NCBI GenBank assembly: GCA_937934285.1
Contig: CALHAT010000013.1
Location: forward strand, 1 to 15,417
DNA from: Minisyncoccota bacterium
GTDB taxonomy: Bacteria; Patescibacteriota; Minisyncoccia; UBA6257; HR35
Direction of reading: 5' to 3'
DNA length: 15,417 nucleotides
Shown: piece after piece, positions 6,459 to 13,195 of the stretch
Layout: every line of letters begins with the position of its first letter
Position numbering within the stretch: the stretch's first letter is position 1
Position numbers and translations under genes: made by a program
Notes under the pieces: generated by a model
What the model saw: the letters and a program-made list of their open reading frames with translations, nothing else
Databases searched by the model: none
What the model was told of the DNA's origin: nothing

Positions 6459-6536
6459 GGGCCTGTAGCTCAGTTTGGTTAGAGCGCCGCTATGGCATGG
6501 CGGAGGTCAGGGGTTCAAATCCCCTCAGGTCCACCA
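6459..6536 (+). tRNA. tRNA-Ala (anticodon GGC), CCA encoded
   Basis: A full cloverleaf can be drawn. The acceptor GGGCCTG (6459-6465) pairs with CAGGTCC (6526-6532), including the G3:U70 wobble that is the alanine identity element. The D stem is GCTC/GAGC. The anticodon stem CCGCT/GGCGG encloses ATGGCAT, with anticodon GGC at 6494-6496 and an A32-U38 pair known as a feature of tRNA-Ala(GGC). The T stem AGGGG/CCCCT encloses TTCAAAT. Discriminator A and an encoded CCA end at 6536. It reads the GCC and GCU family of alanine codons. The 3' end lies four bases from the end of convergent priA, and no terminator follows. Confidence 0.95.
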
Positions 6537-6540
6537 AAAG

Positions 6541-8280
6541 TTATAAGCTTTGAACATCAATTTCAATTTCTTCAATATCAACATCTTCTAAAAGTTTTTT
6601 AAGATTAAAATCTAAATCATCTTTAATCTTTAAAATTAACTCTAAAAAGAATCTTTTTCTGATTTTAAAAGGCCGGGAGAAAATTGGTCCAATAATTTCC
6701 ATTTGTGGATTTTTGTTTTTTAAATTATTTTTAATTTCAGTTAATTTATTCTGAATTTTTTGAAGATTAGTTGAGCCTTCTTTTAAGATAACCAATCTTT
6801 GATAAGGTGGAAGCTTATTGACTTTTCTTTCTTTAAGAAGGTCGTCAATAATGTCACCACTCTTAATTTTATTTTCAATTAAGGGATTAAAAATTTCTGA
6901 GATTAGGAAAATTTTTTGAACCCGCGAAGAAAAAAATTCTAAAATTCTTAAAAATCGCTCTTTTAAAAATAAATCAGCTGAAAAATAAAATTGAGAAAAA
7001 TTAAAAAAGAAAAAAGCCTCAGCCAAAATTTCCGGATTTAATAAATAAAAACTACCAACAAGATCAGCTATTGGAGAATTTTTAAATAAGTTAATAATTT
7101 TCGATTCATCTTTTTTCAAAAACAGAGCTGGACGATTTAGTTTTAAAAGAAAATTATAGAGAGCTTCAGCACCTTTTTGAATCGAAATAAAAGTTGTTTT
7201 TTGTTGACAATGGGGACAAATTTCTGGAAAACTATATCTTTTAAAACAAAAATGACAATAAAGAACATCTTCGCTAAGAGTTAAAGGGTTTTCGCATAAA
7301 TAGCATTTAAGGGTAAAATAACAATTCTGACAAATTAGTCTTTGGCTAAAAGATTTTTGGGGAACAAAAATTATTGTTTTTTTAAATTCTTTAATTTTTT
7401 CTTCAAATTCCTGAAAATGTATTTTCTGAAAATCAATTTTTATTTTCGGTTTTAAATTTAAATTTTTAATTAAAGAAAAGGAAGGAAAATTAGCAATTGC
7501 CAAATATTTAATTTTATTTATCTCGGCAAATTTTAAAAATATTTTGCGATAGTCAAAATAGGGTTCTTTGAAAAATTCCTTGTAAAAAATTGAACCCTCT
7601 TCGTAAACAACGATTTGATCTAAAAATTGCCAGGGTAGGAAAATACCGTTTTTGGTTGTTAAAAAAACTTCTTTATTTTCGCCAATAATTTTAGGAATTA
7701 ACTCAAGGAAATTCTTTTCCGAGATTTTCGAGGAAATAACATTTTTAATTGCAAATTTTTCAGCCAAATATTTTAAATAATTATCTTGGGGAACAAGAAG
7801 CAAAGTTTTTTTATTAAAAATATCTTCTTTTTCCAAAAAGGGTTTATGTTCGAGAGAAAAAGTTGATGTAGTTCTAACTTTATTAAGATTTTTCTTTTTT
7901 TGAAAAATTAGCTTACTATTGAGATAAATTAATTTTTTATAAGGAATAAAATTTAACAGGGCTGAGCTTAAAGAGAGATGAGCATAATTTTTTAACCACT
8001 GAGCTAAATTAATTTGATAAGGAAAAATAAAAGGTGCTTCATTGATTATTTTCAAAATCGGTTTAAGCTCAATTTTTTCTTTTTTCAAAAAATATCTTTT
8101 TCTTTCAAGGGGGTTTATTTTTAGAACATAGCCATAAATTTTTTTCTTACCAAATTCAATTTGAACTAAAGAACCTTTGGTGATTTTTTTATTAGTAAAA
8201 TAGGAAAAACAATCTTGGGCTTTGGTGGGTAAGCGAATTAATGGTATAATATCTATGATTAAATATTTTTGAGCAATCAT
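6541..8280 (-). CDS. priA: PriA-like replication restart protein, helicase motifs degenerate
   Basis: PriA normally recognises stalled forks and reloads the replicative helicase. This 579-residue version (family ~730) keeps the N-terminal DNA-binding domain (1-60, GSLVQIEFGKKKIYGYVL). It also keeps the zinc domain with eight cysteines (317, 320, 326, 329, 342, 345, 355, 358: CQNC, CYLC, CHFC, CPHC) and the C-terminal domain (KERKVNKLPPYQRLVIL, IIGPIFSRP). The helicase core is eroded: no GxGKT Walker A appears before LLLVPQ (160-165), the DEEH box reads YEEG (226-229), and the GRAGR-type motif VI is missing. The frame is intact, so it looks like a conserved structural PriA rather than a pseudogene. 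Mycobacterial PriA is a known family case without helicase motifs. Its ATG overlaps the mreB1 ATG in divergent orientation; I see no clear promoter for it. Confidence 0.85.
   Translation of the reverse strand: MIAQKYLIIDIIPLIRLPTKAQDCFSYFTNKKITKGSLVQIEFGKKKIYGYVLKINPLERKRYFLKKEKIELKPILKIINEAPFIFPYQINLAQWLKNYAHLSLSSALLNFIPYKKLIYLNSKLIFQKKKNLNKVRTTSTFSLEHKPFLEKEDIFNKKTLLLVPQDNYLKYLAEKFAIKNVISSKISEKNFLELIPKIIGENKEVFLTTKNGIFLPWQFLDQIVVYEEGSIFYKEFFKEPYFDYRKIFLKFAEINKIKYLAIANFPSFSLIKNLNLKPKIKIDFQKIHFQEFEEKIKEFKKTIIFVPQKSFSQRLICQNCYFTLKCYLCENPLTLSEDVLYCHFCFKRYSFPEICPHCQQKTTFISIQKGAEALYNFLLKLNRPALFLKKDESKIINLFKNSPIADLVGSFYLLNPEILAEAFFFFNFSQFYFSADLFLKERFLRILEFFSSRVQKIFLISEIFNPLIENKIKSGDIIDDLLKERKVNKLPPYQRLVILKEGSTNLQKIQNKLTEIKNNLKNKNPQMEIIGPIFSRPFKIRKRFFLELILKIKDDLDFNLKKLLEDVDIEEIEIDVQSL
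8222..8250 (+). promoter_or_regulatory. Extended -10 promoter for mreB1 inside the priA 5' coding region
   Basis: A consensus TATAAT (8245-8250) is preceded by TG one base upstream (8242-8243), forming an extended -10. TTGGTG (8222-8227) lies 17 bases upstream as a partial -35. Transcription would start near 8257, leaving a leader of about 22 bases before the mreB1 ATG at 8279. The whole site lies within priA codons, because the two divergent genes have no intergenic space. Confidence 0.65.
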
Positions 8281-9292
8281 GATTTTTAAAGTTGGTATTG
8301 ATTTGGGAACAGCTAATAGTAATGTTTATTTGCCCGGCAAAGGAGTGGTTATTACTGAACCAACGGTTGTTGCTTATGATGAAGGGTCACAAAAAATTTT
8401 AGCTGTTGGTCACGAAGCTAAAGAGATGATTGGTAAAACTCCGCAGCAGATAAGAATTTACCGTCCTTTAAAAGAGGGAGTCATTGCTGATTACCGGGCT
8501 ACCTTAGCTATTTTAAGATATTTTTTAAATAAATTAAAATTAACAAAGTTTTTCAAACCAATTTTGGTTGTTTCAGTCCCCGCCGGGATTACTTCAACCG
8601 AAAGACGGGCAATTATTGATGCCGGGCTTGAAGCTGGCGCTCGTGAAGTTTTTCCCATTAAAGAACCGCTGTTAGCTGCTTTGGGAGCTGAGATGCCAAT
8701 TCAAAGTCCTTTAGGGAATATGATTGTTAATATTGGTGGTGGCACAACTGAAGTTGCTGTTATTTCTTTGGGCGGTATTGTCACTTTCGAATCATTAAAA
8801 ATCGCTGGCGATCAAATGGATGAGGCAATTAAGGAATATTTAAGGAGAAAATTTAATTTAGCTATTGGTGAGAAAACCGCCGAAAAAATTAAAATCGAGA
8901 TTGGTTCAGCACTAATTTCTTTTAAAAATAACCACTCAGAGTTAAGCTTTGAAGTAAGTGGGGTCGATATAGTTAGTGGTTTGCCAAAACAGATTAAACT
9001 TTATTCTTATCAAGTGGCTGAATCATTGCAAAAAGAGCTTCGCGAAATTATTAATGGCATCAAGAGAGTTTTAGCTATTACCCCACCCGAGTTAGTTGCT
9101 GATGTTATGCAAAATGGAATGGTCCTTTCTGGTGGAGGTTCTTTGCTCAGAGGTTTAGATTCTTTAGTTTCTAATCAGACCGGTGTTAAAGCTTTTGTTG
9201 CTGATGATCCCTTATATGCGGTCGCTCGGGGAACAGGTAAGGTTTTAGAAAAGATTGATTTATATAAAAAAGTTGTTCAAGCTCACCTTTAA
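8279..9292 (+). CDS. mreB: MreB-family actin homologue (paralogue 1)
   Basis: MreB forms membrane-bound filaments that guide the cell-wall elongation machinery. The 337-residue protein has the phosphate 1 loop GIDLGTANS (6-14), connect-1 with Glu129 in KEPLLAALGA, phosphate 2 at 151-158 and the adenosine loop LSGGGSLLRGL (284-294). It has normal family length. Phosphate 2 reads NIGGGTTEVAVIS, where the usual residue is Asp (DIGGGTTE); the codon AAT at position 151 is clear. Connect-1 reads KEP instead of EEP. Both changes are absent from the second MreB at 13195. It heads the long overlapping operon, with the ATG sharing two bases with the priA start. The stop and the holB start share one base (TAATG). 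It may be a specialised or slow-hydrolysing filament; that is inference. Confidence 0.93.
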   Translation: MIFKVGIDLGTANSNVYLPGKGVVITEPTVVAYDEGSQKILAVGHEAKEMIGKTPQQIRIYRPLKEGVIADYRATLAILRYFLNKLKLTKFFKPILVVSVPAGITSTERRAIIDAGLEAGAREVFPIKEPLLAALGAEMPIQSPLGNMIVNIGGGTTEVAVISLGGIVTFESLKIAGDQMDEAIKEYLRRKFNLAIGEKTAEKIKIEIGSALISFKNNHSELSFEVSGVDIVSGLPKQIKLYSYQVAESLQKELREIINGIKRVLAITPPELVADVMQNGMVLSGGGSLLRGLDSLVSNQTGVKAFVADDPLYAVARGTGKVLEKIDLYKKVVQAHL

Positions 9293-10068
9293 TGATTATT
9301 GGCAACGAAAAACAAAAAATTTTTTTAAAAGAATTATTGACGAATTTTGATCAGGCAACGATTTTGCTTTTAGGTCCTGAGGGGGTTGGTAAGTTTTCGG
9401 TGGTTAAGGAATTTTTGCAGTTAGAGGATGACTGGGAAAGAATTTTTTTTCAAGCCGAAGATAAAAATTTTAAAATTGAAACAGCCCGTTTGATAGCTTC
9501 TTTAAGTAACTATAAAACCAAAAAAAGAATTATTGTTATCGATGAAGCTCATAGATTTCAGTTCCAAGCTCAAAACACTCTCTTAAAAACTTTAGAGGAA
9601 GCACCGTCAAATACAATTTTTATTTTGATTACCCATCGTTTAAATAAAATTCTTTCGACAATTCGTTCGCGAAGCATTTTAATTAAATTTAATTTAGTTG
9701 ACAAAGAAAAAGTTTTTGAATTTTTGAAAGCTCAAGGTTATCAATCTGAAGAAATTGAAATGGCCTGGCAGTTTTATCCCGGCCAACCCGGAAAAATTTT
9801 ACAACTCTTAGAAAGCAAAAATAAATTAAGCCTTTTGCATCAATTTATTACCGCAAAAATTCCCGAAAAACTTAGCTTACTTGAAGAACTTAAAAACAAT
9901 TTTTCTTTACCTGAATTTTTAGAGTATTATCTTCTTTGGTTAAGAAAAAATCCGCTTGGATCAAAAAATATTTTTTTAATTAAAAAGCTACTTGATCTTT
10001 ATGGAGAAAGTGAAAACAATCTTAATTTTGAAATTCAATTAGCCAATTTGATTTTGCATCATGGATAA
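9292..10068 (+). CDS. holB: DNA polymerase III delta-prime-like clamp loader subunit
   Basis: The delta' subunit helps load the sliding clamp at primer ends. The 258-residue AAA+ protein has Walker A GPEGVGKF (28-35), Walker B VIDEAH with an RF extension (about 81-88), TLLKTLEEAP (about 97-106), a sensor-1 stretch IFILITHR and the arginine-finger region STIRSRS. It is shorter than E. coli delta' (334), and its C-terminal collar region is reduced. It contains no cysteine, so the zinc module between Walker A and B found in E. coli delta' and tau is missing. A short DnaX-type protein is a possible alternative, but tau/gamma would normally have that zinc module. Its ATG overlaps the mreB1 stop, and its end overlaps the next small ORF by eight bases. 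Confidence 0.85.
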   Translation: MIIGNEKQKIFLKELLTNFDQATILLLGPEGVGKFSVVKEFLQLEDDWERIFFQAEDKNFKIETARLIASLSNYKTKKRIIVIDEAHRFQFQAQNTLLKTLEEAPSNTIFILITHRLNKILSTIRSRSILIKFNLVDKEKVFEFLKAQGYQSEEIEMAWQFYPGQPGKILQLLESKNKLSLLHQFITAKIPEKLSLLEELKNNFSLPEFLEYYLLWLRKNPLGSKNIFLIKKLLDLYGESENNLNFEIQLANLILHHG

Positions 10069-10222
10069 TGCTTGGAAAACTTTAAAACAAATTATCTTGA
10101 TCTTAATTCTAGTTTATTTTTTGGCATTTCTGTTTGAAACAGATTTTTTGTTAAGTTTAGCCCAAACTAAACCAAAATTTGATTTTAGTCGGTATTTTTA
10201 TAGGATTTTAAATTTAGAATGA
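10061..10222 (+). CDS. Small single-pass membrane protein, function unknown
   Basis: This 53-residue frame is below usual length cut-offs but fits the operon exactly: its ATG overlaps holB by eight bases and its TGA overlaps the frr ATG by four (ATGA). The translation starts MDNAWKTLKQ, followed by one strongly hydrophobic helix (about residues 11-25, IILILILVYFLAFLF). A short polar, basic tail follows (QTKPKFDFSRYFYRILNLE). Without it, holB and frr would be separated by 150 bases in a chain where no other junction has any gap. I do not recognise the family. The N-terminal segment suggests a membrane anchor; topology is uncertain. Confidence 0.7.
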   Translation: MDNAWKTLKQIILILILVYFLAFLFETDFLLSLAQTKPKFDFSRYFYRILNLE

Positions 10223-10761
10223 TAGAGGATTTTAAAAAAAATCTTCAAAAAATTAAAAATGAACTTGATGAGAGAATCAAAGCAATTCGTGGTCACCGTC
10301 TTTCTTTGACCTTTTTAGAAAATCTAAGAGTGGAAATTTATAATCAGGATTTTCCTTTAAAATCTTTAGGTTTTTTATCACAGCTAGATCATTTAACTTT
10401 TCGTTTCGATCCCTATGATCAAAACTCTTTAGCTGAAATTGAAAAATCTCTTAGTCAAAGAAAGCAAAATTTCAATTTAATAAGAGAAAAAAATGGTTTG
10501 ATTATTAAATTTCCACCTTTAACCGAAGAATTGAAAAAAGAAATTTTAAAATCACTCGTATCTTTGAAAGAAGAGGTAAGAATTAAAGCCAGACTTTTGC
10601 GCGATGATTTTTTAAAAGAATTAAAACAACAAAAGGAAGCAAAAAAAATTTCTGAAGACAGTTTTTATAAAACTAGAGAAAATTTAGATAAAGCTGTTCA
10701 AGATTTTAATGAAGAGGTCGAGAAGATTTTTAATCAAAAGGAAAAAGAAATTCTCGGATGA
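10219..10761 (+). CDS. frr: Ribosome recycling factor
   Basis: RRF, with EF-G, splits post-termination ribosomes. At 180 residues it has near-normal length (~185). Recognisable parts are the first helix of domain I (KNLQKIKNELDERIKAIRGHR), domain II starting with ENLRVEIYNQDFPLKSLG, the IIKFPPLTEELKKEILK stretch leading back into domain I, KARLLRDDFLKELK, and the long helix to the end. It is more diverged than the ribosomal proteins: the usual IRTGRA reads IRGHRL, and the RNxRRDAN motif reads RLLRDDF. It is coupled at both ends by ATGA overlaps, to the 53-residue ORF and to rseP. In many bacteria frr follows tsf and pyrH; that context is absent here. Confidence 0.92.
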   Translation: MIEDFKKNLQKIKNELDERIKAIRGHRLSLTFLENLRVEIYNQDFPLKSLGFLSQLDHLTFRFDPYDQNSLAEIEKSLSQRKQNFNLIREKNGLIIKFPPLTEELKKEILKSLVSLKEEVRIKARLLRDDFLKELKQQKEAKKISEDSFYKTRENLDKAVQDFNEEVEKIFNQKEKEILG

Positions 10762-11774
10762 CAATTATTTTATTTTTATTCTTTTTAAGCTTATTGATCA
10801 TTGCTCACGAGTTTGGTCATTTTTTAGCAGCAAAAAAATTAGGAGCAATTGTTGAAGAGTTTTCGTTGGGTTTTCCGCCAAGAATTTTTTCGCGAAGAAT
10901 TAAGGAAACTGTTTATTCAATTGGTGTCATTTTATTTGGTGGTTTTGTTAAATTAAAAGGCGAAGATAATCCTAATGATTTAGCCGGTTTTTTATATTTA
11001 TCACCAAAAAGAAAATTATTAATTGTTTCCGCAGGAGTTTTATTTAATATTCTGTTAGCCTATTTTCTTTTTGTGTTCAGTCTATCTTTAGGTTATCCCG
11101 TTGAAAGTCAAAAAATTTTTGTCAGTGGTTTTGTTAAAAGAAATTCTTGGGTCGCCCAGAAATTTCAGATTGGTGACGAAATTTTAGCCGTCAGGTTCAA
11201 GGGTCAAGAATATAAGTTTAAAAATCTCCAAGAACTTTCGCAGTTCTTAAAAGCAAATCAGGGTCAAGAAATAGAATATATTATTTCTCGTCAAGGACAA
11301 ATTTTGACTCAAAAAGTCAAAATTCCAGCCGGAATTTATTTAGCCAATTTTACTTTAAAAAAAGAGAAATTTCCTTATAATTTTCTTTTGGCTTTTCAGA
11401 AAACTCTTGAAAATTTTAAAAAAATAATTTTTGGGTTTTTTCAAATGATAAAAAATCTCTGGCGCCAGGAAAAAATTAATTTAGAAATAATTGGTCCTAT
11501 TGGGATTTATAATTTATTTGATTATTTTAAAAATTTCGGCTGGGGTTATTTATTTTATTTTCTTGGTGTTCTTTCTTTAAATTTAGCTTTTATCAATTTT
11601 TTGCCTATCCCGGCTTTGGACGGTGGTCGAGTTTTATTTATTCTTTTTGAAATTTTTGGTAAAAAATTAGATTATCGCCAACAAGAAATAGTTCATCGTT
11701 GGGGTTTTATTTTTTTGTTACTTTTACTTTTGGTCGTTAGTTTGAAGGACATCTCGCAACTTTTAAAACCATGA
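10758..11774 (+). CDS. rseP: Site-2 intramembrane zinc metalloprotease (RseP/RasP-like)
   Basis: Members of this family cut transmembrane segments, for example anti-sigma factors or signal peptide remnants, inside the membrane. The 338-residue protein has the zinc and catalytic motif HEFGH (17-21) in the first helix and LDGGR with its zinc-binding Asp (288) in the third core helix (NFLPIPALDGGR). A single PDZ domain lies between (about 115-205). E. coli RseP has two PDZ domains and 450 residues; this is the shorter one-PDZ form. Four hydrophobic segments are visible (1-25, 86-112, 262-282, 314-330), and GFVKLKGED lies near the active site. No anti-sigma factor gene is nearby, so the substrate is unknown. 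It sits between frr and proS with ATGA overlaps on both sides. Confidence 0.93.
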   Translation: MTIILFLFFLSLLIIAHEFGHFLAAKKLGAIVEEFSLGFPPRIFSRRIKETVYSIGVILFGGFVKLKGEDNPNDLAGFLYLSPKRKLLIVSAGVLFNILLAYFLFVFSLSLGYPVESQKIFVSGFVKRNSWVAQKFQIGDEILAVRFKGQEYKFKNLQELSQFLKANQGQEIEYIISRQGQILTQKVKIPAGIYLANFTLKKEKFPYNFLLAFQKTLENFKKIIFGFFQMIKNLWRQEKINLEIIGPIGIYNLFDYFKNFGWGYLFYFLGVLSLNLAFINFLPIPALDGGRVLFILFEIFGKKLDYRQQEIVHRWGFIFLLLLLLVVSLKDISQLLKP

Positions 11775-13195
11775 CTAAAGAAAAAAATTTTTCGCAATGG
11801 TATTTAGATACTATTTTCAAAGCTGATTTAATTGATTATGGTCCAGTTAAAGGAACGATTGTTTTTAAACCTTACGCCTATCGGATTTGGGAAAAATTAC
11901 AAATTATTGTTGATGAAGAGATTAAAAAATTAGGAGTTCAAAATGTTTATTTTCCGATTTTTATTCCTGAGAGTTTGTTAAGAAAAGAAAAAGAACACTT
12001 TCAAGGTTTTACTCCAGAAGTTGCGGTAGTTACTTATGCTGGTGGTGAAGAACTCCAAGAAAAATTAGTTGTCCGACCAACTTCAGAAACAATAATGTAT
12101 CCATATTTTGCTAAATGGATAAAATCTTATCGTGATCTGCCTCTTTTGATAAATCAATGGACTAATGTTATTCGCTGGGAAAAAAGACCCTTTCCTTTTA
12201 TAAGAAATACTGAATTTTTGTGGCATGAGGGGCATACTGCTCATCGCGACCATAATGAATCTTTAAGTTTTGTTTTAAAAATTTTAGCAATGTATGAGAA
12301 AATTTATCAGAATATTTTAGGTATTTATGGTTTTGCGGGAAGAAAATCCGAAGCTGAAAAATTTGCTGGTGCTTTAGCCACTTATACTTATGAAATTTTA
12401 CTTCCTGATGGTAAAGCTTTACAAGGTTGTACTTCTCATGATTTAGGACAAAATTTTTCTAAAGTCTTCGAGATACGCTTTCAGGATAAAGATAAAAAAT
12501 TAAAATATATTTGGCAAACTTCTTGGGCAATAACAACCCGAGCTTTAGGAGCTTTGATTGCTGTTCATGGTGATGATCGTGGTTTAATTTTGCCACCGAA
12601 AGTTTCGCCTTATCAAGCAGTAATTGTTCCTATTTATGGCAAAACAAATAAAAAGAAAATTGATAATTTCGCTCAAGAAATTCAAAAAGAAATTCCCGAA
12701 ACTTATTTTGATGCCACTTCTAAAACTCCAGGTTATAAGTTTAATTTTTGGGAATTAAGGGGAATACCTTTAAGAATCGAGATCGGTGAAAAAGAGGTAC
12801 AAACTAAAAAGCTAACTCTTTATCGTCGTGATAATCAACAAAGACTTTCTTTAACTCAAGAAGATCTTAAAAATAATTTAGAAAATATCTTTAAAGAAAT
12901 TGAAGAGAATCTCCTAAAAAAATCAAAGAAATTTACCTTTGACCATACTTTTAGTGTTAATTCTTACAATGAATTTAAAAAAATTCTTACCACCAAAAGA
13001 GGTTTTATTAAAGCTTTTTGGTGCGAAAATAAAAAATGTGAAGCTAAAATAAAAGAAGAAACAAAAGCAACAACAAGATGTTTGCCAATTCAAAAATCAA
13101 GAAGCAAGATTCAAGAAGTAAGAAGTAAGAAGAACAAATGTATTTATTGTGGTCGGAAAGCTAAAAATGAATGGCTTTTTGCCCAAAGCTATTAA
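11771..13195 (+). CDS. proS: Prolyl-tRNA synthetase, archaeal/eukaryotic-type with C-terminal zinc domain
   Basis: This class II enzyme attaches proline to tRNA-Pro. The 474-residue protein is the short form without the bacterial INS editing domain. Motifs: VRPTSETIMYPYFAKWI (101-117), INQWTNVIRWEKRP (127-140), HEGHTAH (152-158), LQGCTSHDLGQNFS (217-230), and motif 3 in ALGALIAVHGDDRGLILPP (258-276). The anticodon domain starts at YQAVIVPIYGK (281). The zinc domain has Cys418, Cys423, Cys457 and Cys460, and the chain ends in FAQSY. In structures of this class the terminal Tyr carboxylate reaches the active site. Residues about 440-456 are longer than usual and are encoded by a short tandem repeat. 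The stop overlaps the mreB2 start by one base. Confidence 0.95.
   Translation: MTKEKNFSQWYLDTIFKADLIDYGPVKGTIVFKPYAYRIWEKLQIIVDEEIKKLGVQNVYFPIFIPESLLRKEKEHFQGFTPEVAVVTYAGGEELQEKLVVRPTSETIMYPYFAKWIKSYRDLPLLINQWTNVIRWEKRPFPFIRNTEFLWHEGHTAHRDHNESLSFVLKILAMYEKIYQNILGIYGFAGRKSEAEKFAGALATYTYEILLPDGKALQGCTSHDLGQNFSKVFEIRFQDKDKKLKYIWQTSWAITTRALGALIAVHGDDRGLILPPKVSPYQAVIVPIYGKTNKKKIDNFAQEIQKEIPETYFDATSKTPGYKFNFWELRGIPLRIEIGEKEVQTKKLTLYRRDNQQRLSLTQEDLKNNLENIFKEIEENLLKKSKKFTFDHTFSVNSYNEFKKILTTKRGFIKAFWCENKKCEAKIKEETKATTRCLPIQKSRSKIQEVRSKKNKCIYCGRKAKNEWLFAQSY
13092..13134 (+). repeat. Short tandem repeat inside the proS zinc domain
   Basis: AAGAAGT is repeated at 13113-13119 and 13120-13126, followed by AAGAAG at 13127-13132. 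Just upstream is CAAGATTCAAGAA (13105-13117), an exact inverted copy of 6433-6445 in the tRNA leader. The stretch encodes about QKSRSKIQEVRSKKNK between the third and fourth cysteines. Family members usually have a shorter linker here, so the repeat probably expanded or inserted within a tolerant loop without breaking the frame. Confidence 0.5.

Noticed and set aside
6541..8280. priA as a pseudogene
   Set aside because: The 579-codon frame is intact, and the zinc cysteines and both terminal domains are kept, so motif loss looks like specialisation rather than decay.
13171..13194. Upstream ATG for the second MreB
   Set aside because: It lies within proS and adds residues with no MreB homology; the ATG at 13195 overlaps the proS stop as at other junctions.
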